Under the pieces are notes generated by a model. The model did not search any database. It was not told where the DNA came from and worked only from the letters and a program-made list of their open reading frames with translations. From positions 2,181,393-2,245,392 of the forward strand of contig WPIO01000044.1 in assembly GCA_009760855.2 (NCBI GenBank): a stretch of 64,000 nt of DNA, read 5' to 3'. This document shows, one piece after another, positions 1 through 13,200 of this stretch. Made by a program: the position numbers and the translations under genes. This DNA is from Cristatella mucedo. Lineage: Eukaryota; Bryozoa; Phylactolaemata; Cristatellidae. The first letter of the stretch is position 1; the number at the start of each line of letters is the position of its first letter.

Positions 1-130
1 TTGTTACCAATATTTTTATTTTACCTAAGTCATACGATAAAGCGAAATTTTGTTGTGAGGTTTGATTAAGACAATGAAATATTTTAGGCAATATCTCGAT
101 TCTCGCGGCAAATGGATTTTCAGACTACCA

Positions 131-132
<2 letters not shown>

Positions 133-223
<91 letters not shown>
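133..223. repeat. (GT)n microsatellite
   Basis: About 45 uninterrupted GT units. Long ORFs of THTH or VCVC repeats on both strands are translations of this tract and are not genes. Confidence 0.99.
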
Positions 224-228
<5 letters not shown>

Positions 229-279
229 TAGTGACACAGCATCAGCATTCTCGCCTCCCGACATAGAGCGCTCTCATGT

Positions 280-512
280 GTGTCCGTTGTTTGTTACAGA
301 ATTCTTCCGAAAATCAAAGTTCTTGCATCCACTGACCACATTTGCATACTGACCCTGTGCATGTCACCCCTAACCATGGTATTCGTGTTGTTTATCAAGC
401 ATGATATTACTCACCATTCAATCGCGTTTTTCTTTGAAGCAAATGTAAAGCACATAGAAAGAGATTGAGTTCTCTGAGGGCACTTTATCAGGTGCATTGT
501 TATTATTATTAT
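280..512 (+). mobile_element. LINE family 2 3' end
   Basis: This copy has the family 2 3' tail: a stretch around CTGACCCTGTGCATGTCACC, then the hairpin (CATAGAAAGAGATTGAGTTC and TCTGAGGGCACTTTATCA), then TTATTATTATT. It is a 5'-truncated non-LTR retrotransposon fragment. Confidence 0.75.
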
Positions 513-1090
513 CCCATGATGCTAGCTCAGTAGATGGCCACCAGAACAGTAACGTTCTGTTCGATCTAAGCCTCCCTGTCAATGGTCAGCGAAGGCCAAA
601 CAGAACTTGCATGAGCGAATGACAGGTTCACAAAGGGTGAGAGTGGCCATTGACCAGCTTGCAGGTAGGTGCAGGTCGACGGCACGAGACTTTGATAGAA
701 TCTTGTTGCCCAACTACATAGCTAGTGCACCGCAGCTGCAGCACTGCTGCATAAGATTGCACGTTCAAAACCAAGGTCAATCAATCTCTATAATTTTGAA
801 AATACATCTCATACGTCTTGTAGGGAAGTATCGTAAATGAAAGTCGAAGTTTGAGCCTTGTACATCCTGTGAGCAGAGGTCACAAATGGAGCTCAAAGGG
901 AAATATATTTATATCTAACTACAGTTTCTAGAAGGCCACTGGCCTAGACAATAACAGCTGGGAGAGCTTCAAATGAGTTCTAACTTATATATATGAAGAG
1001 ATTTAAAGTACTACCAATTTTTTTTTAAATAAATCCTGTGGCTTCCACTGCCTTGTGGCCATGTGAGTCTTTCTTAGCAATGAATCCGAA

Positions 1091-1366
1091 ATGAAAGAGC
1101 TCAAAGCCGAACGTGGGCCTATCATAAACAACAAGAAAACGACGTGCTACACAGTCAGTGCCACACTGCCAAATCTCGAAGAAAACGTTAGATGCGACAA
1201 ACTCGACAACAAGAAGAGACTGAAAATAAAGTGCATTAGCATTATGCTTATAAAATTCAGCAAGCACCACACATATGATAAAGTGGACAACAGGAAGAGA
1301 CTGAAAGTAAGGTGTGAGTACATCACGACTTACACCGTAGCTTCTAGTCCTGTCCTGATTGTATAG
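1091..1366 (+). repeat. imperfect duplicated segment, similar to one near 36.1 kb
   Basis: Two imperfect units are present, CTCGACAACAAGAAGAGACT and GTGGACAACAGGAAGAGACT, about 75 bases apart. The frame reads KLDNKKRLKIK and KVDNRKRLKVR. A related reading (KLCNRKRLKKK, then SYDKVNN) occurs on the plus strand near 36150-36265. The source element is unknown. Confidence 0.45.
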
Positions 1367-1504
1367 CTCACCAGCTAAGTCAGAGGACACTCAGGCTCGA
1401 ATTGCAACAGGACATCTAAATCTTCCATCGTTTTTAAAGGGCTGGTCTCTAATATAGCGGTTTATAGTCGGTCGAAAATAGACTGCTCCTAGCAAAAAAC
1501 TTGG

Positions 1505-2530
1505 CTCAACTAATAATAATATCATTAATATTATTACATTTGTATAGCAGCCACAGACAACTGAATCTCTGTCTAGGCAGTTTACAGATGCTGTATAGTA
1601 CGCATTACCAAATGATCGGTGGCAATATACTCTAGGAGCAGGCACAGTGTAAGCAGGCATATGCACAGGAAGGACGAATCACAAAGACCCACTAAACTAT
1701 GTAATAAGCAGGTGCACTTTAAGCTTATTTTTAAATTTCACCATGTGAGAGGTCGTTGTGACGTGCATCGGTAGTTAGTTTCAGGCTTTGGGAGCATACA
1801 AGCTAAATAAAGGCATGATCTCTAAAGGATTTTGAGGTTAATAGAAGGAATGGCTAAACGATTTAAGTTAAAACAGCAGAGTCATGATAGGTAGGCTGAA
1901 GCCAGAGAATGAAGGGACCTAAAAGTAAGTGACAGAACCTTGAAGTCGATACGCTGCTTTACTGAGAGCCAGTGCAGTTTGGCGAGAAACGGTGTGATGT
2001 GGCAACTGCAAACCTCATGAGAGACAAGACTAGCCTCAGATTTTAGCATTAACTGTGACCACCTAATTGCACACACCGGTAGACTAGCAAGCAGCGATTT
2101 ATAGAAGTCGAGACAGGATGTCACAAATCCATGGACCAGTTTAGATGTAGTACCCCTGTCTAAGCAAGCCCGAAATTTAGCAATGTGATGCAGCTGAAAG
2201 GCCGACACTGATGTGGTCGTCAACTGAAAGGTCACTTGGGAACAGATCAGATTACATGCAGATTCAACACGAGATATTCTGGCAAAGCCGATTTTGAATG
2301 TTTGGTTTTCCAATTTCTGAATCACGCTGATTTTCCAATAACCAGTAAGATGGCTTAGTCGTCAATTTATTTGAGAAAGTTTACTGAAATCCGTGTGTGG
2401 ATGTCATCAATGCATGCAGTAAGGCTGTGTAAAGAATTCGACATGATAGAGGGCTGGGAGGGATCCAAGCAAAGGTACAACTGAGTGTCATCTGCATAGA
2501 TATTGCCTGGCAATCACGTCGGCACGAGGA
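1505..2530 (-). mobile_element. LINE family 2, truncated, with RT remains
   Basis: Read on the minus strand, it begins with a YADDTQLYL reverse-transcriptase motif at about 2500. It continues with the C-terminal domain ([38 protein letters not shown]) and ends in the family 2 tail with TAAT repeats near 1505. Frames are broken. Confidence 0.8.
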
Positions 2531-2571
2531 AGAGTATGAACTCTGAAAAAATCCGGATCAAGCACCTGAGG

Positions 2572-2935
2572 TAATAATAATAATAATAGTAATAATGAAC
2601 TTGATAAAGCGCCCTCAGAGAACTTAATCTCTTTCTAGGTGCTTTGCATTTGCTGCAAAGGGAAATGCAATTGAATGGTAAGTAAAATCATGCTTGATAA
2701 ACAAACAACATGAATAACATGGTTAGGGGTGGCATGCACAGGGTCAGCTCGCAAATGTGGTTAGTGGCAGCATGCACAGTGTCAGCATGCACAGTGTCAG
2801 CACGCATAACCACATCAAGGATGAATCACAGGGACCTACCAAATGCTGTCCTAAATAGGTGCTTTTTAAGTTCCTTTTAAATGTGGTCAGGTCAGGGGAT
2901 GTTCTGACGCAGGTCGGTAGGGGAAAAATATAATT
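2572..2935 (-). mobile_element. LINE family 2 3' end
   Basis: This inverted tail copy has ATAATAATAATAATAATAGT followed by GATAAAGCGCCCTCAGAGAA and the sequence of the 3' UTR up to about 2935. Confidence 0.75.
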
Positions 2936-3012
2936 CATTTGTATAGCGCCCCAAGAGAACTAAATCTCTATTCAGGCACTTCACATGTGCCTCAGGGCTC
3001 GACTAGTAAGGT
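2930..3012 (-). mobile_element. SINE B 3' part
   Basis: It reads (on +) TTCATTTGTATAGCGCCCCA, AGAGAACTAAATCTCTATTC and GCCTCAGGGCTCGA, the 3' end and box-B-like part of the tRNA-derived SINE B. It is truncated. Confidence 0.6.
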
Positions 3013-3078
3013 CTACAGTATACCTGACGATGGACAATTAAAGCATAGAATTCGAGTAACGAAAGTTCGAGTAACTGG

Positions 3079-3220
3079 TGAGTCGTGATGGCAGACTAGG
3101 TAAGGCAGTTGCTTTTCACGACCTTGGTCCCCAGGTCGTGAGTTCGAATCCTGCAGTGGGTGATTCTTGATCGCTGTTGCAAGCCGTGGTGATAGCCGTA
3201 AAGGCTTTAATAATTCAATG
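3079..3220 (+). mobile_element. SINE A (tRNA-derived)
   Basis: The head is GTCGTGATGGCAGACTAGGT, resembling an A box. The GAGTTCGAATCCTGC that follows is a good B box. The body contains TGCAAGCCGTGGTGATAGCC and GTAAAGGCT. Other copies are near 44.1, 48.3 and 60.5 kb. Confidence 0.75.
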
Positions 3221-4163
3221 TTCAATTTAAACTATGTGAGTGCATGTTGTAACTAAATAGACAAATTAGTAAATAAACTCTGATATCTATTTGTACCATG
3301 ACAGTCATCATCTGTCTCATCTGGCTTAAGTACTAAAATTCAAAATGATATAGGTTGACATCAAAGCCTGTGAACCATTTCCAACATTATATGCAACGCT
3401 GTGTTCAGAGACAAGAACATGGAAGCTGAAATCACTGTTGGAAATCAGAAGCAGACCACTTGCTGAATGTGGTGGTTTCGACAACCACCTACCCACCCAT
3501 CTAACTCGCATCGTCCGGTTTGCCACCGGCTCCCTTGCCTGATCATGACACAGCGCAACTGCTTGTGGGCGTCCATCTAGTTTTCCACCGTTGTCACCAT
3601 TAAGCAGCATGAGCTCTCGATAAGGTCCCGGACCTGATACTAACAGTAAAAGAAGGCGATAACTACACATGAGAGCTTACCAATACTACTATGTACTATG
3701 ATCTCACAAGGATTATACATTAATACAGGTCATTCATTGCATGCCTATCTTCTGACAGTCAGCGCTCCCAGTTCTCACAAGAAATAGGTATAAAAAAAGT
3801 CCTGTTGGCTGAAAAGTCATCAACTGAGCACAAGATACAGCTCAAGACAATAACTGCTTCTGATTGATTAACTAGGTCGAAGCAGAAGTGTGGCCGCAAA
3901 ACTTTGGGTTGGTGCTGACAAAAGAAACCAGGGCTGGCACTTCAATAAAATGTGCAGCAATGCGGCCGCAAGAGGCATCACGAAAAAAAGTAGAGTACAG
4001 CTTCCTAATTGCTCTTATTGCATTGCCACAGGCAGTTAAAATTGGTTCAACTGTAGCGCACGAGCACAGTCCCCCACCCAGAGTTCTAGTTATGCCCCCA
4101 GGCCAATTCGGATGGGGAAGGAAGCGGTCTCACGGCAGCACTCCCACGCAAGCAAGCGACTAC
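3221..4163. other. left-end region without a resolved gene
   Basis: No confident exon was found. On the minus strand a good acceptor (cgccttcttttactgttag) precedes a frame at 3639-3326 reading SGPGPYRELMLLNGDNGG, and another long minus-strand frame spans about 4132-3869. Neither resembles the separase protease domain as I know it. Confidence 0.4.
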
Positions 4164-4246
4164 AGAAACCCGAGCCGGAGCGAGCTATCAGTAGCCTTCA
4201 GCCCTGCAGCCAGGCACTCCACGCGACTTGTCGGTCGAGTCAATTC
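4164..4246 (-). CDS. ESPL1: possible separase exon 17
   Basis: After acceptor gagtttccag an 83 nt frame in the correct phase reads TRPTSRVECLAAGLKATDSS and runs to a weak GTAGTC donor. It loosely fits the human RMEVLIASLEKSVLG segment. The expected WW motif just before it was not found, and a stop lies immediately upstream in this frame, so a short exon may be missing. Confidence 0.35.
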
Positions 4247-7200
4247 CTGGAAACTCTATCCATCGACCACAGCAACGCAGTGAATTTTAAAAGACTGGTA
4301 CTCCAACATATGGCAAAGATGAAAAAGAGATTGGAGAAAAAAACAAGAAGAGGCAAGATGATTTTACCTTGCCAATGGTGCTAAAAGCTGGTACGAGGCA
4401 AATCAACGGTGCCTGGCCTCTCTGCAACCTCGTAATGTACAAGCTGCCACTGGAATCGCTCTCACAGCCGGGCAGCTGAATCACCGAAAGCTGGCACACC
4501 GTCCAGCCTAAATTGGGTGCGGAAATACAGCAAAATCTTAGTGACAGCAAGTCACACTGGCCAATCCGATGCCACATCAATACTAAGACTGAAGTGGGAG
4601 TGAGCAAATTGCCCATGGCAAGGGCCAGAGTCTGGTGAGGGGGACAAACAGAAAGCAGCTAACCAAGATTTGCAACAACTGCAGATTGGTACTTTGTGGC
4701 CTGGTGACGCAACGTTTAACACGTGGATACCAACACAATACTAGCTACTGCACACACAGCAGTCTCTTGCCTTGCAGTGTGTGCCACAAGAGCCTTTGCA
4801 GATCGCTGCTCCTAGTTGCTGCTGAGTGCTCAGCAGCAGCTAGGAGCACGGAGCAGCAGTCAGGCAACGCATAGCGAGGTGCTGTAGGTTTTTGCACACG
4901 ATCGTACACGTGCGGGCACAAATACACATTCGGGTGAGCGCCCACATGAAGGGGCTTCGCGCGAACGGGAGGGGGGCCGTGGGAGATAAATGCCAAGCAC
5001 AGTTTGCAACAATAAAAGCGCCATCGATGCCGCTACAGCGTTTTCCTCAGCCTTGCCCAGCACGCACACAGCTGCTGCATTGTTCTAGATTAGCAGCGCA
5101 GAGACGGACTACAAAAAAAAAAAAAGGTTTCGGCTACAAAGGCCGACTTTAGATAACTTGGGTATCATGCATAGCAAACCATGCATGCAAAAGCGCACAA
5201 GAACAAGAAGACACTCAAGGTCACTGGTTAGTAGTACTCGGTTAGTAACACCCACTGAATCATGCGCATGCAAAACAGAACACAATTGAACAAGAATACA
5301 CAGGACAAACAATGCAAGTTAACTGAGGCGCAAGAAAGCTGAGCTGAACATACGCGTCATCAGCTGAGATATAGTCGTCCCTGTTTATAGCAGTAAATCA
5401 GTTCCAGACTCTACTGCAATCGGTTTATTTCCTCAAAGTATGATTCTTTATTTATAAATCGAATATTTTCGTAGAGCATAGAAAATCTGTTCATGGCTCT
5501 CTAAATACAGTTTTTAACATTATTAGAGCGCTCAGGACATGAAATAACTTGTCAGCAAGATAGACAACAAAAAGAGCCAATCCCTGCCGCCATGCATAAC
5601 TAAAATTATAAATATGTCATTAGCCTCAGGTCATGTCCCAGCACCTTTCGAAAAGGTTATAGTCAGGCCACTACTCAAAAAAGCGACACTAGACCAAGAG
5701 AACTTGAGAAACTTCTTCCCATGCTCCCTTCTACCGTTCCTATCAAAGACACTGGAACGAGTCGTGACAGATCAGCTGAACTCATATATTGAAACTTCAA
5801 ACCTTGCTATCAAGTTACAGTCTGGTTTTAGAGCTAATCACCCCACATCGATGAGCGGCTGAGACCGGGTGCTCGGCCTGCACCAGTAGCCGACATTTAC
5901 TGTAAAACTCAGCCTCTTTGGGTGTGCTACAACCGAAGAGACGATGCAGAAATTAGTAGTCTATTTCTGGCCAGACAAGGGAGGTCATAGGGAATCGTGG
6001 TGTGATGTCACACTAAATACATACACACGTGTGTGTACAGCATATGTGTTTGTTTGTGGGTCGTCAATGAATATTTTCTCATGTTTCACATAACTTTAGA
6101 ATGTCTGGCATCGCAAAAACCCTCTTATTACTCGAACTAGTTTACAGCCACGGCAGTAGTGGCCATAATTCGAGGTTTTTTTAACCTGAGTGTGCGTAAA
6201 GTTGCCATCCGGAAAGGCAATGGTGCAAAACCTGCAATTCGATTGCAATTACACTGTTGTTCTGTCCATAAAGTGTGCCGTACAGAGAAGTAGGCCAAAG
6301 GCGTGCAGCGACACTGCCAATTACCATCCGGGAGCCGCTCAATCGCAGAAGAAAATGACAATTCGCTCGTTCCGAACTGCAAAAGCTCTTGGCATCGCGA
6401 CAGCTGCTCGATCCGCCATTCCGGGACGGCTGCCTTGGCTGCTTTCCTGTGGCATTGATAAGAAGCAGCAGAGCTGCTATCACGAGCCGCACGGAAATAG
6501 GCCAAGCAAAGAAAAAGCAGGAACAATTAGCACCCGCTCTTCATTCCACAGATGGAAAAACAGGTGAGTCAACGCATGCCACTCACCGAAGCTTTCTGGA
6601 GTAGTTTCGCTGTGCAATATGTCGGAAGGTGATTGCTGCCGACTCGCAAACATGGCGTACACTCTTGCCGGCCTCTCCCAGCCTATAGTAGCCGGCGGCA
6701 AGAGCAAGGCTCGCCGCTCGGTAGGCTGCTGCAGGCGGAAAGTGACGCAACTTGCTAAGTGCGCCCTCGAGTTGCTGACATAGTTCGGCCACGCACTGAA
6801 TCTGGCGATCCGTCTGCAGTGTGCCCTCCCTCTCCCCATCACTGCACGTAGAGGACCGCTGCTGCACGCAGTGCTTCGGCATCACGGTCTCGGCAGCTAG
6901 CATTGGGGGAGCGCACCTCCGGCCGGACCGTGCATGATCATTGTCCACCTCGTACGACACATCCTTCCTCATGATCGGCTGCCGCTTCGCACCCCTCAAG
7001 GTTTCCACGGCGCGATCTGCGAGTGTCGAGATGCAACAGCCGTCACCAACGACAACCATGGTGGCAGGACCCGGTGCAAGCGAAAGTTGGGGAGACGTCC
7101 AAGCAGCAGGAGCTGCAGCAGCAGTGCCTCTGCTGACGGCTCGACCTTCGGTGCTGGCTCGCACAGCCCTCGTTTCACCGGTCGCTCTTGCAGCAAGCCG

Positions 7201-10200
7201 CCGAGGTTGCACCGACACGTCGGGCAATCTGTCAGCGCCACTGTCAGCATCGGCCGCCCTCAGGGTCTCGACGGCCGGGGCAGCAGCGACGGTGCGTTGA
7301 CGTTCACTCCGTCGCCCGCCCATCGAAGCTGTGGGCTGCCACGCGGGGGCGGCCTCGGCGACAGCACCAGCAGAGGTGCTGCTGCTGCTGTGCTGCATCG
7401 AGGCTTCATTGGCGCCGAGCTGTCTCCTGCCTTGCCTGGCCGGAGTGACAAGGGCAGAGCTTGCTCGATGCTGAGACGATGACGAGGCCTGCTCGGCCCC
7501 GGAGCGCTTGCCACTGAGTGGAGCATGCCGGCTCGTGCTCTTCTGCTGCTGCCGCTTACCTTCATCGAGAAAGATGGCAAAATGGCTCAAACCTGAGGGG
7601 TTCGAAGACGCGACGTTCTCTTTGGCTTTTGCTACAGCTCTTGCTCTGCCTCTGCCGTGGCCAGAAGCTGATGGAACTATGCAGTGCTGCGCGGTCCCCT
7701 CGGCCTGTGCTGCGTTCACAGGCAGCTGCTTCAGCGGAGTCATGCGACGAGGCGTTGCTGCACCGGGCATCCCGGAATCCCTAGCCCTGGCAGATGAGCT
7801 TAAGGTCTGAGCATCGCACGTGTCACCTGCTGCACAAGCATGCACGAGCTGCAATCCAAGAGTTGACGCTTCGCCTTTGGGATCCAAGCTGTCGTCCATG
7901 TCAGGGTCGGAATCGTCAAAGTGGGCTGCCTTTTTCACACGACTTTTCTTGACTTTTTGAGGTGGCGGCGGTACCACAACAGGTGGACCGTCAGCACAGG
8001 GCGAGACAGCCGAAGCACCACCATTGCCACAGGCTGCTGGTGCCAAAACTGCGTTTACCGACGCAAACCAGCTAAGACTGGTCAGTGCCGGCTGCACCTG
8101 CAGAGAGCTCAGTGCATCAGTCACGTGACGAGACAAGGCTGGCAGAATGGTGAAAACTTCGGCCTCGGCCAGCCTCGACTCGTGCACGCCAGATAGGTGG
8201 TCCGCGGAGTATTTCTGCACGAGCTTCCTCCAAGCTAGCACGGCAGCATCGCGATTGCTCGAAGCCGGTGAGGCCTCCAGCAGAGCTCGGCCGGCTGCAA
8301 TAGCCATCTTGGCAAAGACGGTCACCGAGGCAGTGCCGGCTACTGCGGGTGATGATGCCAGCACCACAGGCCAGCACCGCACCTTAGCCGTGAAACGCTC
8401 GACGACTGCCAAGGCATCAAAGGCCGAGCGAGTGGCCATGTCGGGTCGGCCCTCGGCGAGTGCGGCCTCCGCCTGCCTCACAGTGTGCATCACTAGCAGC
8501 TGCTGCAGCACGACGAACCGGCCGTCGCCTCCACCGCAGCTAGCACAAGTGCACGACTGCTCGTGGGCGATCGCTGCCAGGCCGGCTGGGGGCGCCGAGC
8601 GCCTGCGAAGTCGGGGCGATGCCGTCGGGTCGGCAGACAAGTCGGTGCCGTAGGCTGACGAGACACCAATCGAGCGGTCGTCGTCCTCACCGTCGCGGCC
8701 CAGGCTGCCACCGCTGGCAGTCGCCAGCGGCTTGCTCTTGATGAAGCCTTCGTCCTCGCCATCGTTGCTGCCGTCGGAGGCAACGATGAGATGCTGCGCC
8801 TCGGCTTGTCGACAGCGAGCGCAGGCCAGCCGCTCAGGCAGATCAAGGCTATCGGACGAGCAGAGGCTTTTGCTGACGTCCGCGCCGGCGACCACGGTGT
8901 CGAGCAGGTGAGCAGCCGAGCCGAGGTTCGTCTGGCAGTCGCCGTGCGCGGCGCTTAGCGAGTCCGACTTCGCCAGGTGTAGCAGGAACCCGGCGGCCCT
9001 GCGGCACAACGAGAGTGCCACGGCTTGAGCACAGCCACTGCCTCGAGGAGCGCATCTCGGCAAACAAGCGCTTGCCGGCTCGCTCGCAGGCCAGAGTCGA
9101 AGCTGGCCAGAGGCTTCCACAGTACCTCAAAGGCAGTGGGCGGCTGAGGACAAGGCCTTCCTTGCAATAGCACCGTGAGGAGCGGATGTCTTCGGCCAGT
9201 AGGTGCACGGTCGCAGAGGCGTCGAGCGTGACCAGAAGCTCTCTCAGGGCCGTCAGGATGCTCATGTCTCCTAGGCGACAGCAGCAGCAGTGGCTATCCA
9301 CGTGCACATAAGATCGCCCTGCCAACCCTCAGCACGCAAGCGCTGAGGAGCGCACTACCAGACTATATAATACATCCGACAGCACTGACACATTTAGCTC
9401 TGCAATTTGTGTGCAACCAATCCGAAGGTTGCATCAGTTTTCCTAGTTCGGTAAATTCTAATTAACTAGTTTTATTGCAAACTCGTCTAGCTATACCCCA
9501 TTTGATGGGGATGATAAAAGGCAAAAAATGCTCCTGTGAGCTTTCTCAAGATATGTCGATGACAGCATCAGATGAGACACCTAACTTGGGTTCAGCATAC
9601 ATTTTGAGCCACATCAAGATCGAACTATATGAGAGGTTATTAAAAATAAGAACGTTTAACTCTTCCTACCAATGGTGGCTCTGAAAAGAGCCTTTGAGCA
9701 GTATCACTGGGTCTGAGCCCAATGGCAAGGTGCTAGCACTTCACAACCTGCGCCATGGGTTAAAGTCCTACATCGGGCAATTCTATGGTATGCTGTGCAA
9801 GCAAGTGAAAGCTTCGAAAGGTTCTTCTATCACTTTTGTAATGAGCTCGTTGAATCAGCTGCGCTTTAATTTAAATTGGCTGAACATAGCCATGCCCCGC
9901 CCAGTTCAAGACCAAGCTCCAGCTATTTCACTAAAGCCTAAGCCACACTGACCTGCACCATATTCAAGGTCGACTGTAATAGATAGGGGGAATTCCGTGA
10001 GGAAAGGTGGGTTTTTAGCTTCTTTCTAAACGCTGTCAAGTCAGGGAATGTCTTAAAGTCAGTCGGTAGTTAATTCCAGGCTTTGGGGGCATACAAACTA
10101 AAAGCGGGTCTCCAAAAGATTTGAGGTTGGTTCGAGGCACAGTTAAATGACTTGAGTCACAAGAGCGGCTGGCAAGATGCCAGACCAGTTTGGGAAGCAG

Positions 10201-13200
10201 TACGGATAGGTAGATATAATAATAGTACATTTGTCTAGTGTCCTAAGAGAGCTAAATACACAAGCACTTCATTAGTCAAGGAATATCGCAATGTCCGACA
10301 ATGAAGACTTTCAGGCAGCATGGAAGCTATGAGAAAAAAGATTGTATTTGGATGTGTGGTTGGCTTACATGCACTGATAATGACCCAATTCAGTGCAACA
10401 TTCGTAATACATAATCTAATACAGGCTTTTAAGTGGGGTTCTTAAGGAACCATAACAGAGCAAAGCAGCCGGTCTCTTCGTCCTTGCTTTGTCAATGGGG
10501 TCGACGAAGGCGGCAGTCAACCCGTCAGCCATTGCGAGTCAGCATTCATCCTGCATGACTATGCATCCTATAACTATGACGCTTGATTTGGCCTCTGTGA
10601 TCCTACATAGGACGAGCGGAGGGTCGGCAGAGACAGCCGTTGACATAAATAGCATGGGCAACTAGGCCAGTACAAAAACCCTTGCCCGGGATGTACCGAG
10701 TGCTACTAATCTACCAAAAGCACTCGAATTGGTCTACCAGAAGTCGATTTCTCTGCATTGAATTCAGATTATAACACTCCTAAAATGTTGCTACAGCACT
10801 AATTGTATTTACAAGTGCTACAGCTAATCACACTACAAGCTGCCCTTACATACCGGTTTCAGGCGGCGCAATGCTTGGCCAGTTTTGGTCGGTGGTCTTA
10901 CTATCGGTCCTATCTTATTAGCTCCGGTCATATATTGACAGCCTGTGCTGGGGACTAACTTGGCCACCCACTGATCAATGATGGCACCTCAGCATGCTGC
11001 AAATCGTGTGCTACAACTCTTCTGAGACAACTATGGGTCTCGAATACCAATAGCTCTAATAATCCTCTTCATTTCAATAAATTTCGTGACGAATGATATA
11101 CAATTAACCATAACATAGAGCTTTAACTACACTCTTCATAAGCTCCCACTTAGACGCATGCAATCTTGTGGTTAGTACTGCATATTACTAGTCATACTAT
11201 AAATATTCTCCACAAGACTTTAATCAAGAAACAGGGCTGGAAAAGCCAGCCAATTGACGTTGTTTTCATCCATCCTCTGGCTAGATTGTAGCTCGGCAGT
11301 ATGGAGCAATGGCATTTTGAAACATGATGATTGCCCTCTTGACACATACTGCATGCACTTGGTAGCATCGTCAGTCACTGAGAATCCATAAAAGTCTCCT
11401 ATTGACAGTTATTACCTGCCACTTCTCTTGCTTGCAAAAGGCATTCATCACTAAATAAATTACTGTCCTATTGTTCACTAGTCCAGTGAAAGTTCTTCCA
11501 ATAGCTTTTCAACGACGCTAAATTGTCTTTCTCATTGACTTGGGGTTTTCTCCTAACTTGACATCCTCTTAAGGTGTTTCCATGAAGTCTACTTCAACTG
11601 CACACGACTCAAAACCACATTACATCAGTTCCTTGCACAGGTCGGTCAACATGCCAACCCTTGAGTGGCAAGCGAACTAGAACTTAATTTTCCCTAACGT
11701 TGATGCTTAGCCGCGACCTCCGTATGGTCTTTCGTAAAGCTGGTTCATTCAACTCACATTTTTCTTAATGATAAAAAATGTCTAACCGAACCGCCAGCTG
11801 GGGTAGAAGCTGTTAGGAATGTCATCTGATGGGATATATATAGCATACATATATAGATAGCACGGCAAGCATGGCTACATGAACTGACGACCTTCGTCCA
11901 CGGGCCAAGCATATGCACTTATCGTACAGTAGGAGTTCATACAGTAACATTAATAAGAATTAGACATTTTTTCAGCACCCTAAGAGAACTAAATCTCTTT
12001 CTAGATACGTTCCATATGCTTGAAAGGAAGTGTGTCGATTGTTTAGTGATAACGAGCAACGTGTCAGCATGCATAAGCACACAACTAGATGATTCACACG
12101 GACGAAGCAAATACTGTGAGGAACAGGTGCGTTTTAAGTTCACGCGCACTTGAGCTCATGCCACAGCAATGACGGCACAGCGATTGCGCAGCCTTACCCT
12201 TAGTGGCAGGCCAGCTGCTGCAGTCCTGCTTGCCTGCGACGAAGGAGTACAGAGACGTGTGCATTCTCACCGCTTCATGGGCGTGCTCCAGCACACCAAT
12301 GCGCCGTGGCAAGCGGACTGAGCCACACTCTGAGCCTGCAATGGCCAGCAATCTAGAAGCCATGCCCACGTACAGGCACTTGCTGCTGGTCAACGAAGCC
12401 TTGCTATCGGAACTGCTGCTGCTGCCGCCGCCGGTGTGTGAGTCGAGGATCTGGTCGGCTTTGGCTACGGCCTTGTCCACCTAAAGAATACATACGAGCA
12501 CGAGCAAGTGACCTCTGGCCGAGCAAGAACGCCAATGCACCTCTTGTAAACAAGTTGCAAACAGTTTAACGGTGCCGATAATGTGGTCTTCAATACGACA
12601 GTAGAACTGAATCCCGGAAAGTGAGCTATCATGATACTGCATAAGGAGCTCGTATGAGATTACATAACCTAACAATACCAGCCAGTGGGGTCTTCTTCTA
12701 AAAAGGAAAAACAGCCAGACACATTGTTCTGCTAATAAGGAATTAACATGCGTGCTGCTACAAGATATCGAAAGGCGACCTGACGTAATCATTCGTGCAC
12801 CACATGTGACACTTGGCAGCCACTTGAAATGGCTCTTATGAGCGTTACCAGTTACCCTACTTACAAAAAGTTACCAATATGCATAGGAAGTCAACACAAT
12901 AAAGCATCGAAACAGCAGAAAAGTTGAAAACTCAGTTGCATTGCATTAACAGCCCCACTAGCGAATATTGCACAAGTCCTACTACACAAGTACGATTATA
13001 CATGGCAGTGGCAGCAAGCGCTTGGGCAAAACGTAAGTTATGCAGTTCAATCAGATGTCCTTGATTTTGGCTGTCTTTCAAATGAGCTTTGGCATAGAGA
13101 AACACTCATTGCTTGCACGAACATTTTTTCATAATTCTGTTTTCCTAGTCCAGCTTGTCAACCGAGCACACCCTGCTGCTGCTATATCAGACGAATGAAA

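Noticed and set aside
25-352. ORFs with THTH and VCVC runs on both strands
   Set aside because: They are translations of the (GT)n microsatellite at 133-223.
3326-3670. 114-codon minus-strand ORF as a separase protease exon
   Set aside because: A good acceptor exists, but the reading does not resemble the C50 domain and no donor fits the phase.
6934-8653. Several 80-180 codon ORFs on the plus strand
   Set aside because: They lie opposite the GC-rich separase exon 14, where complementary frames stay open by composition; no splice or family support.
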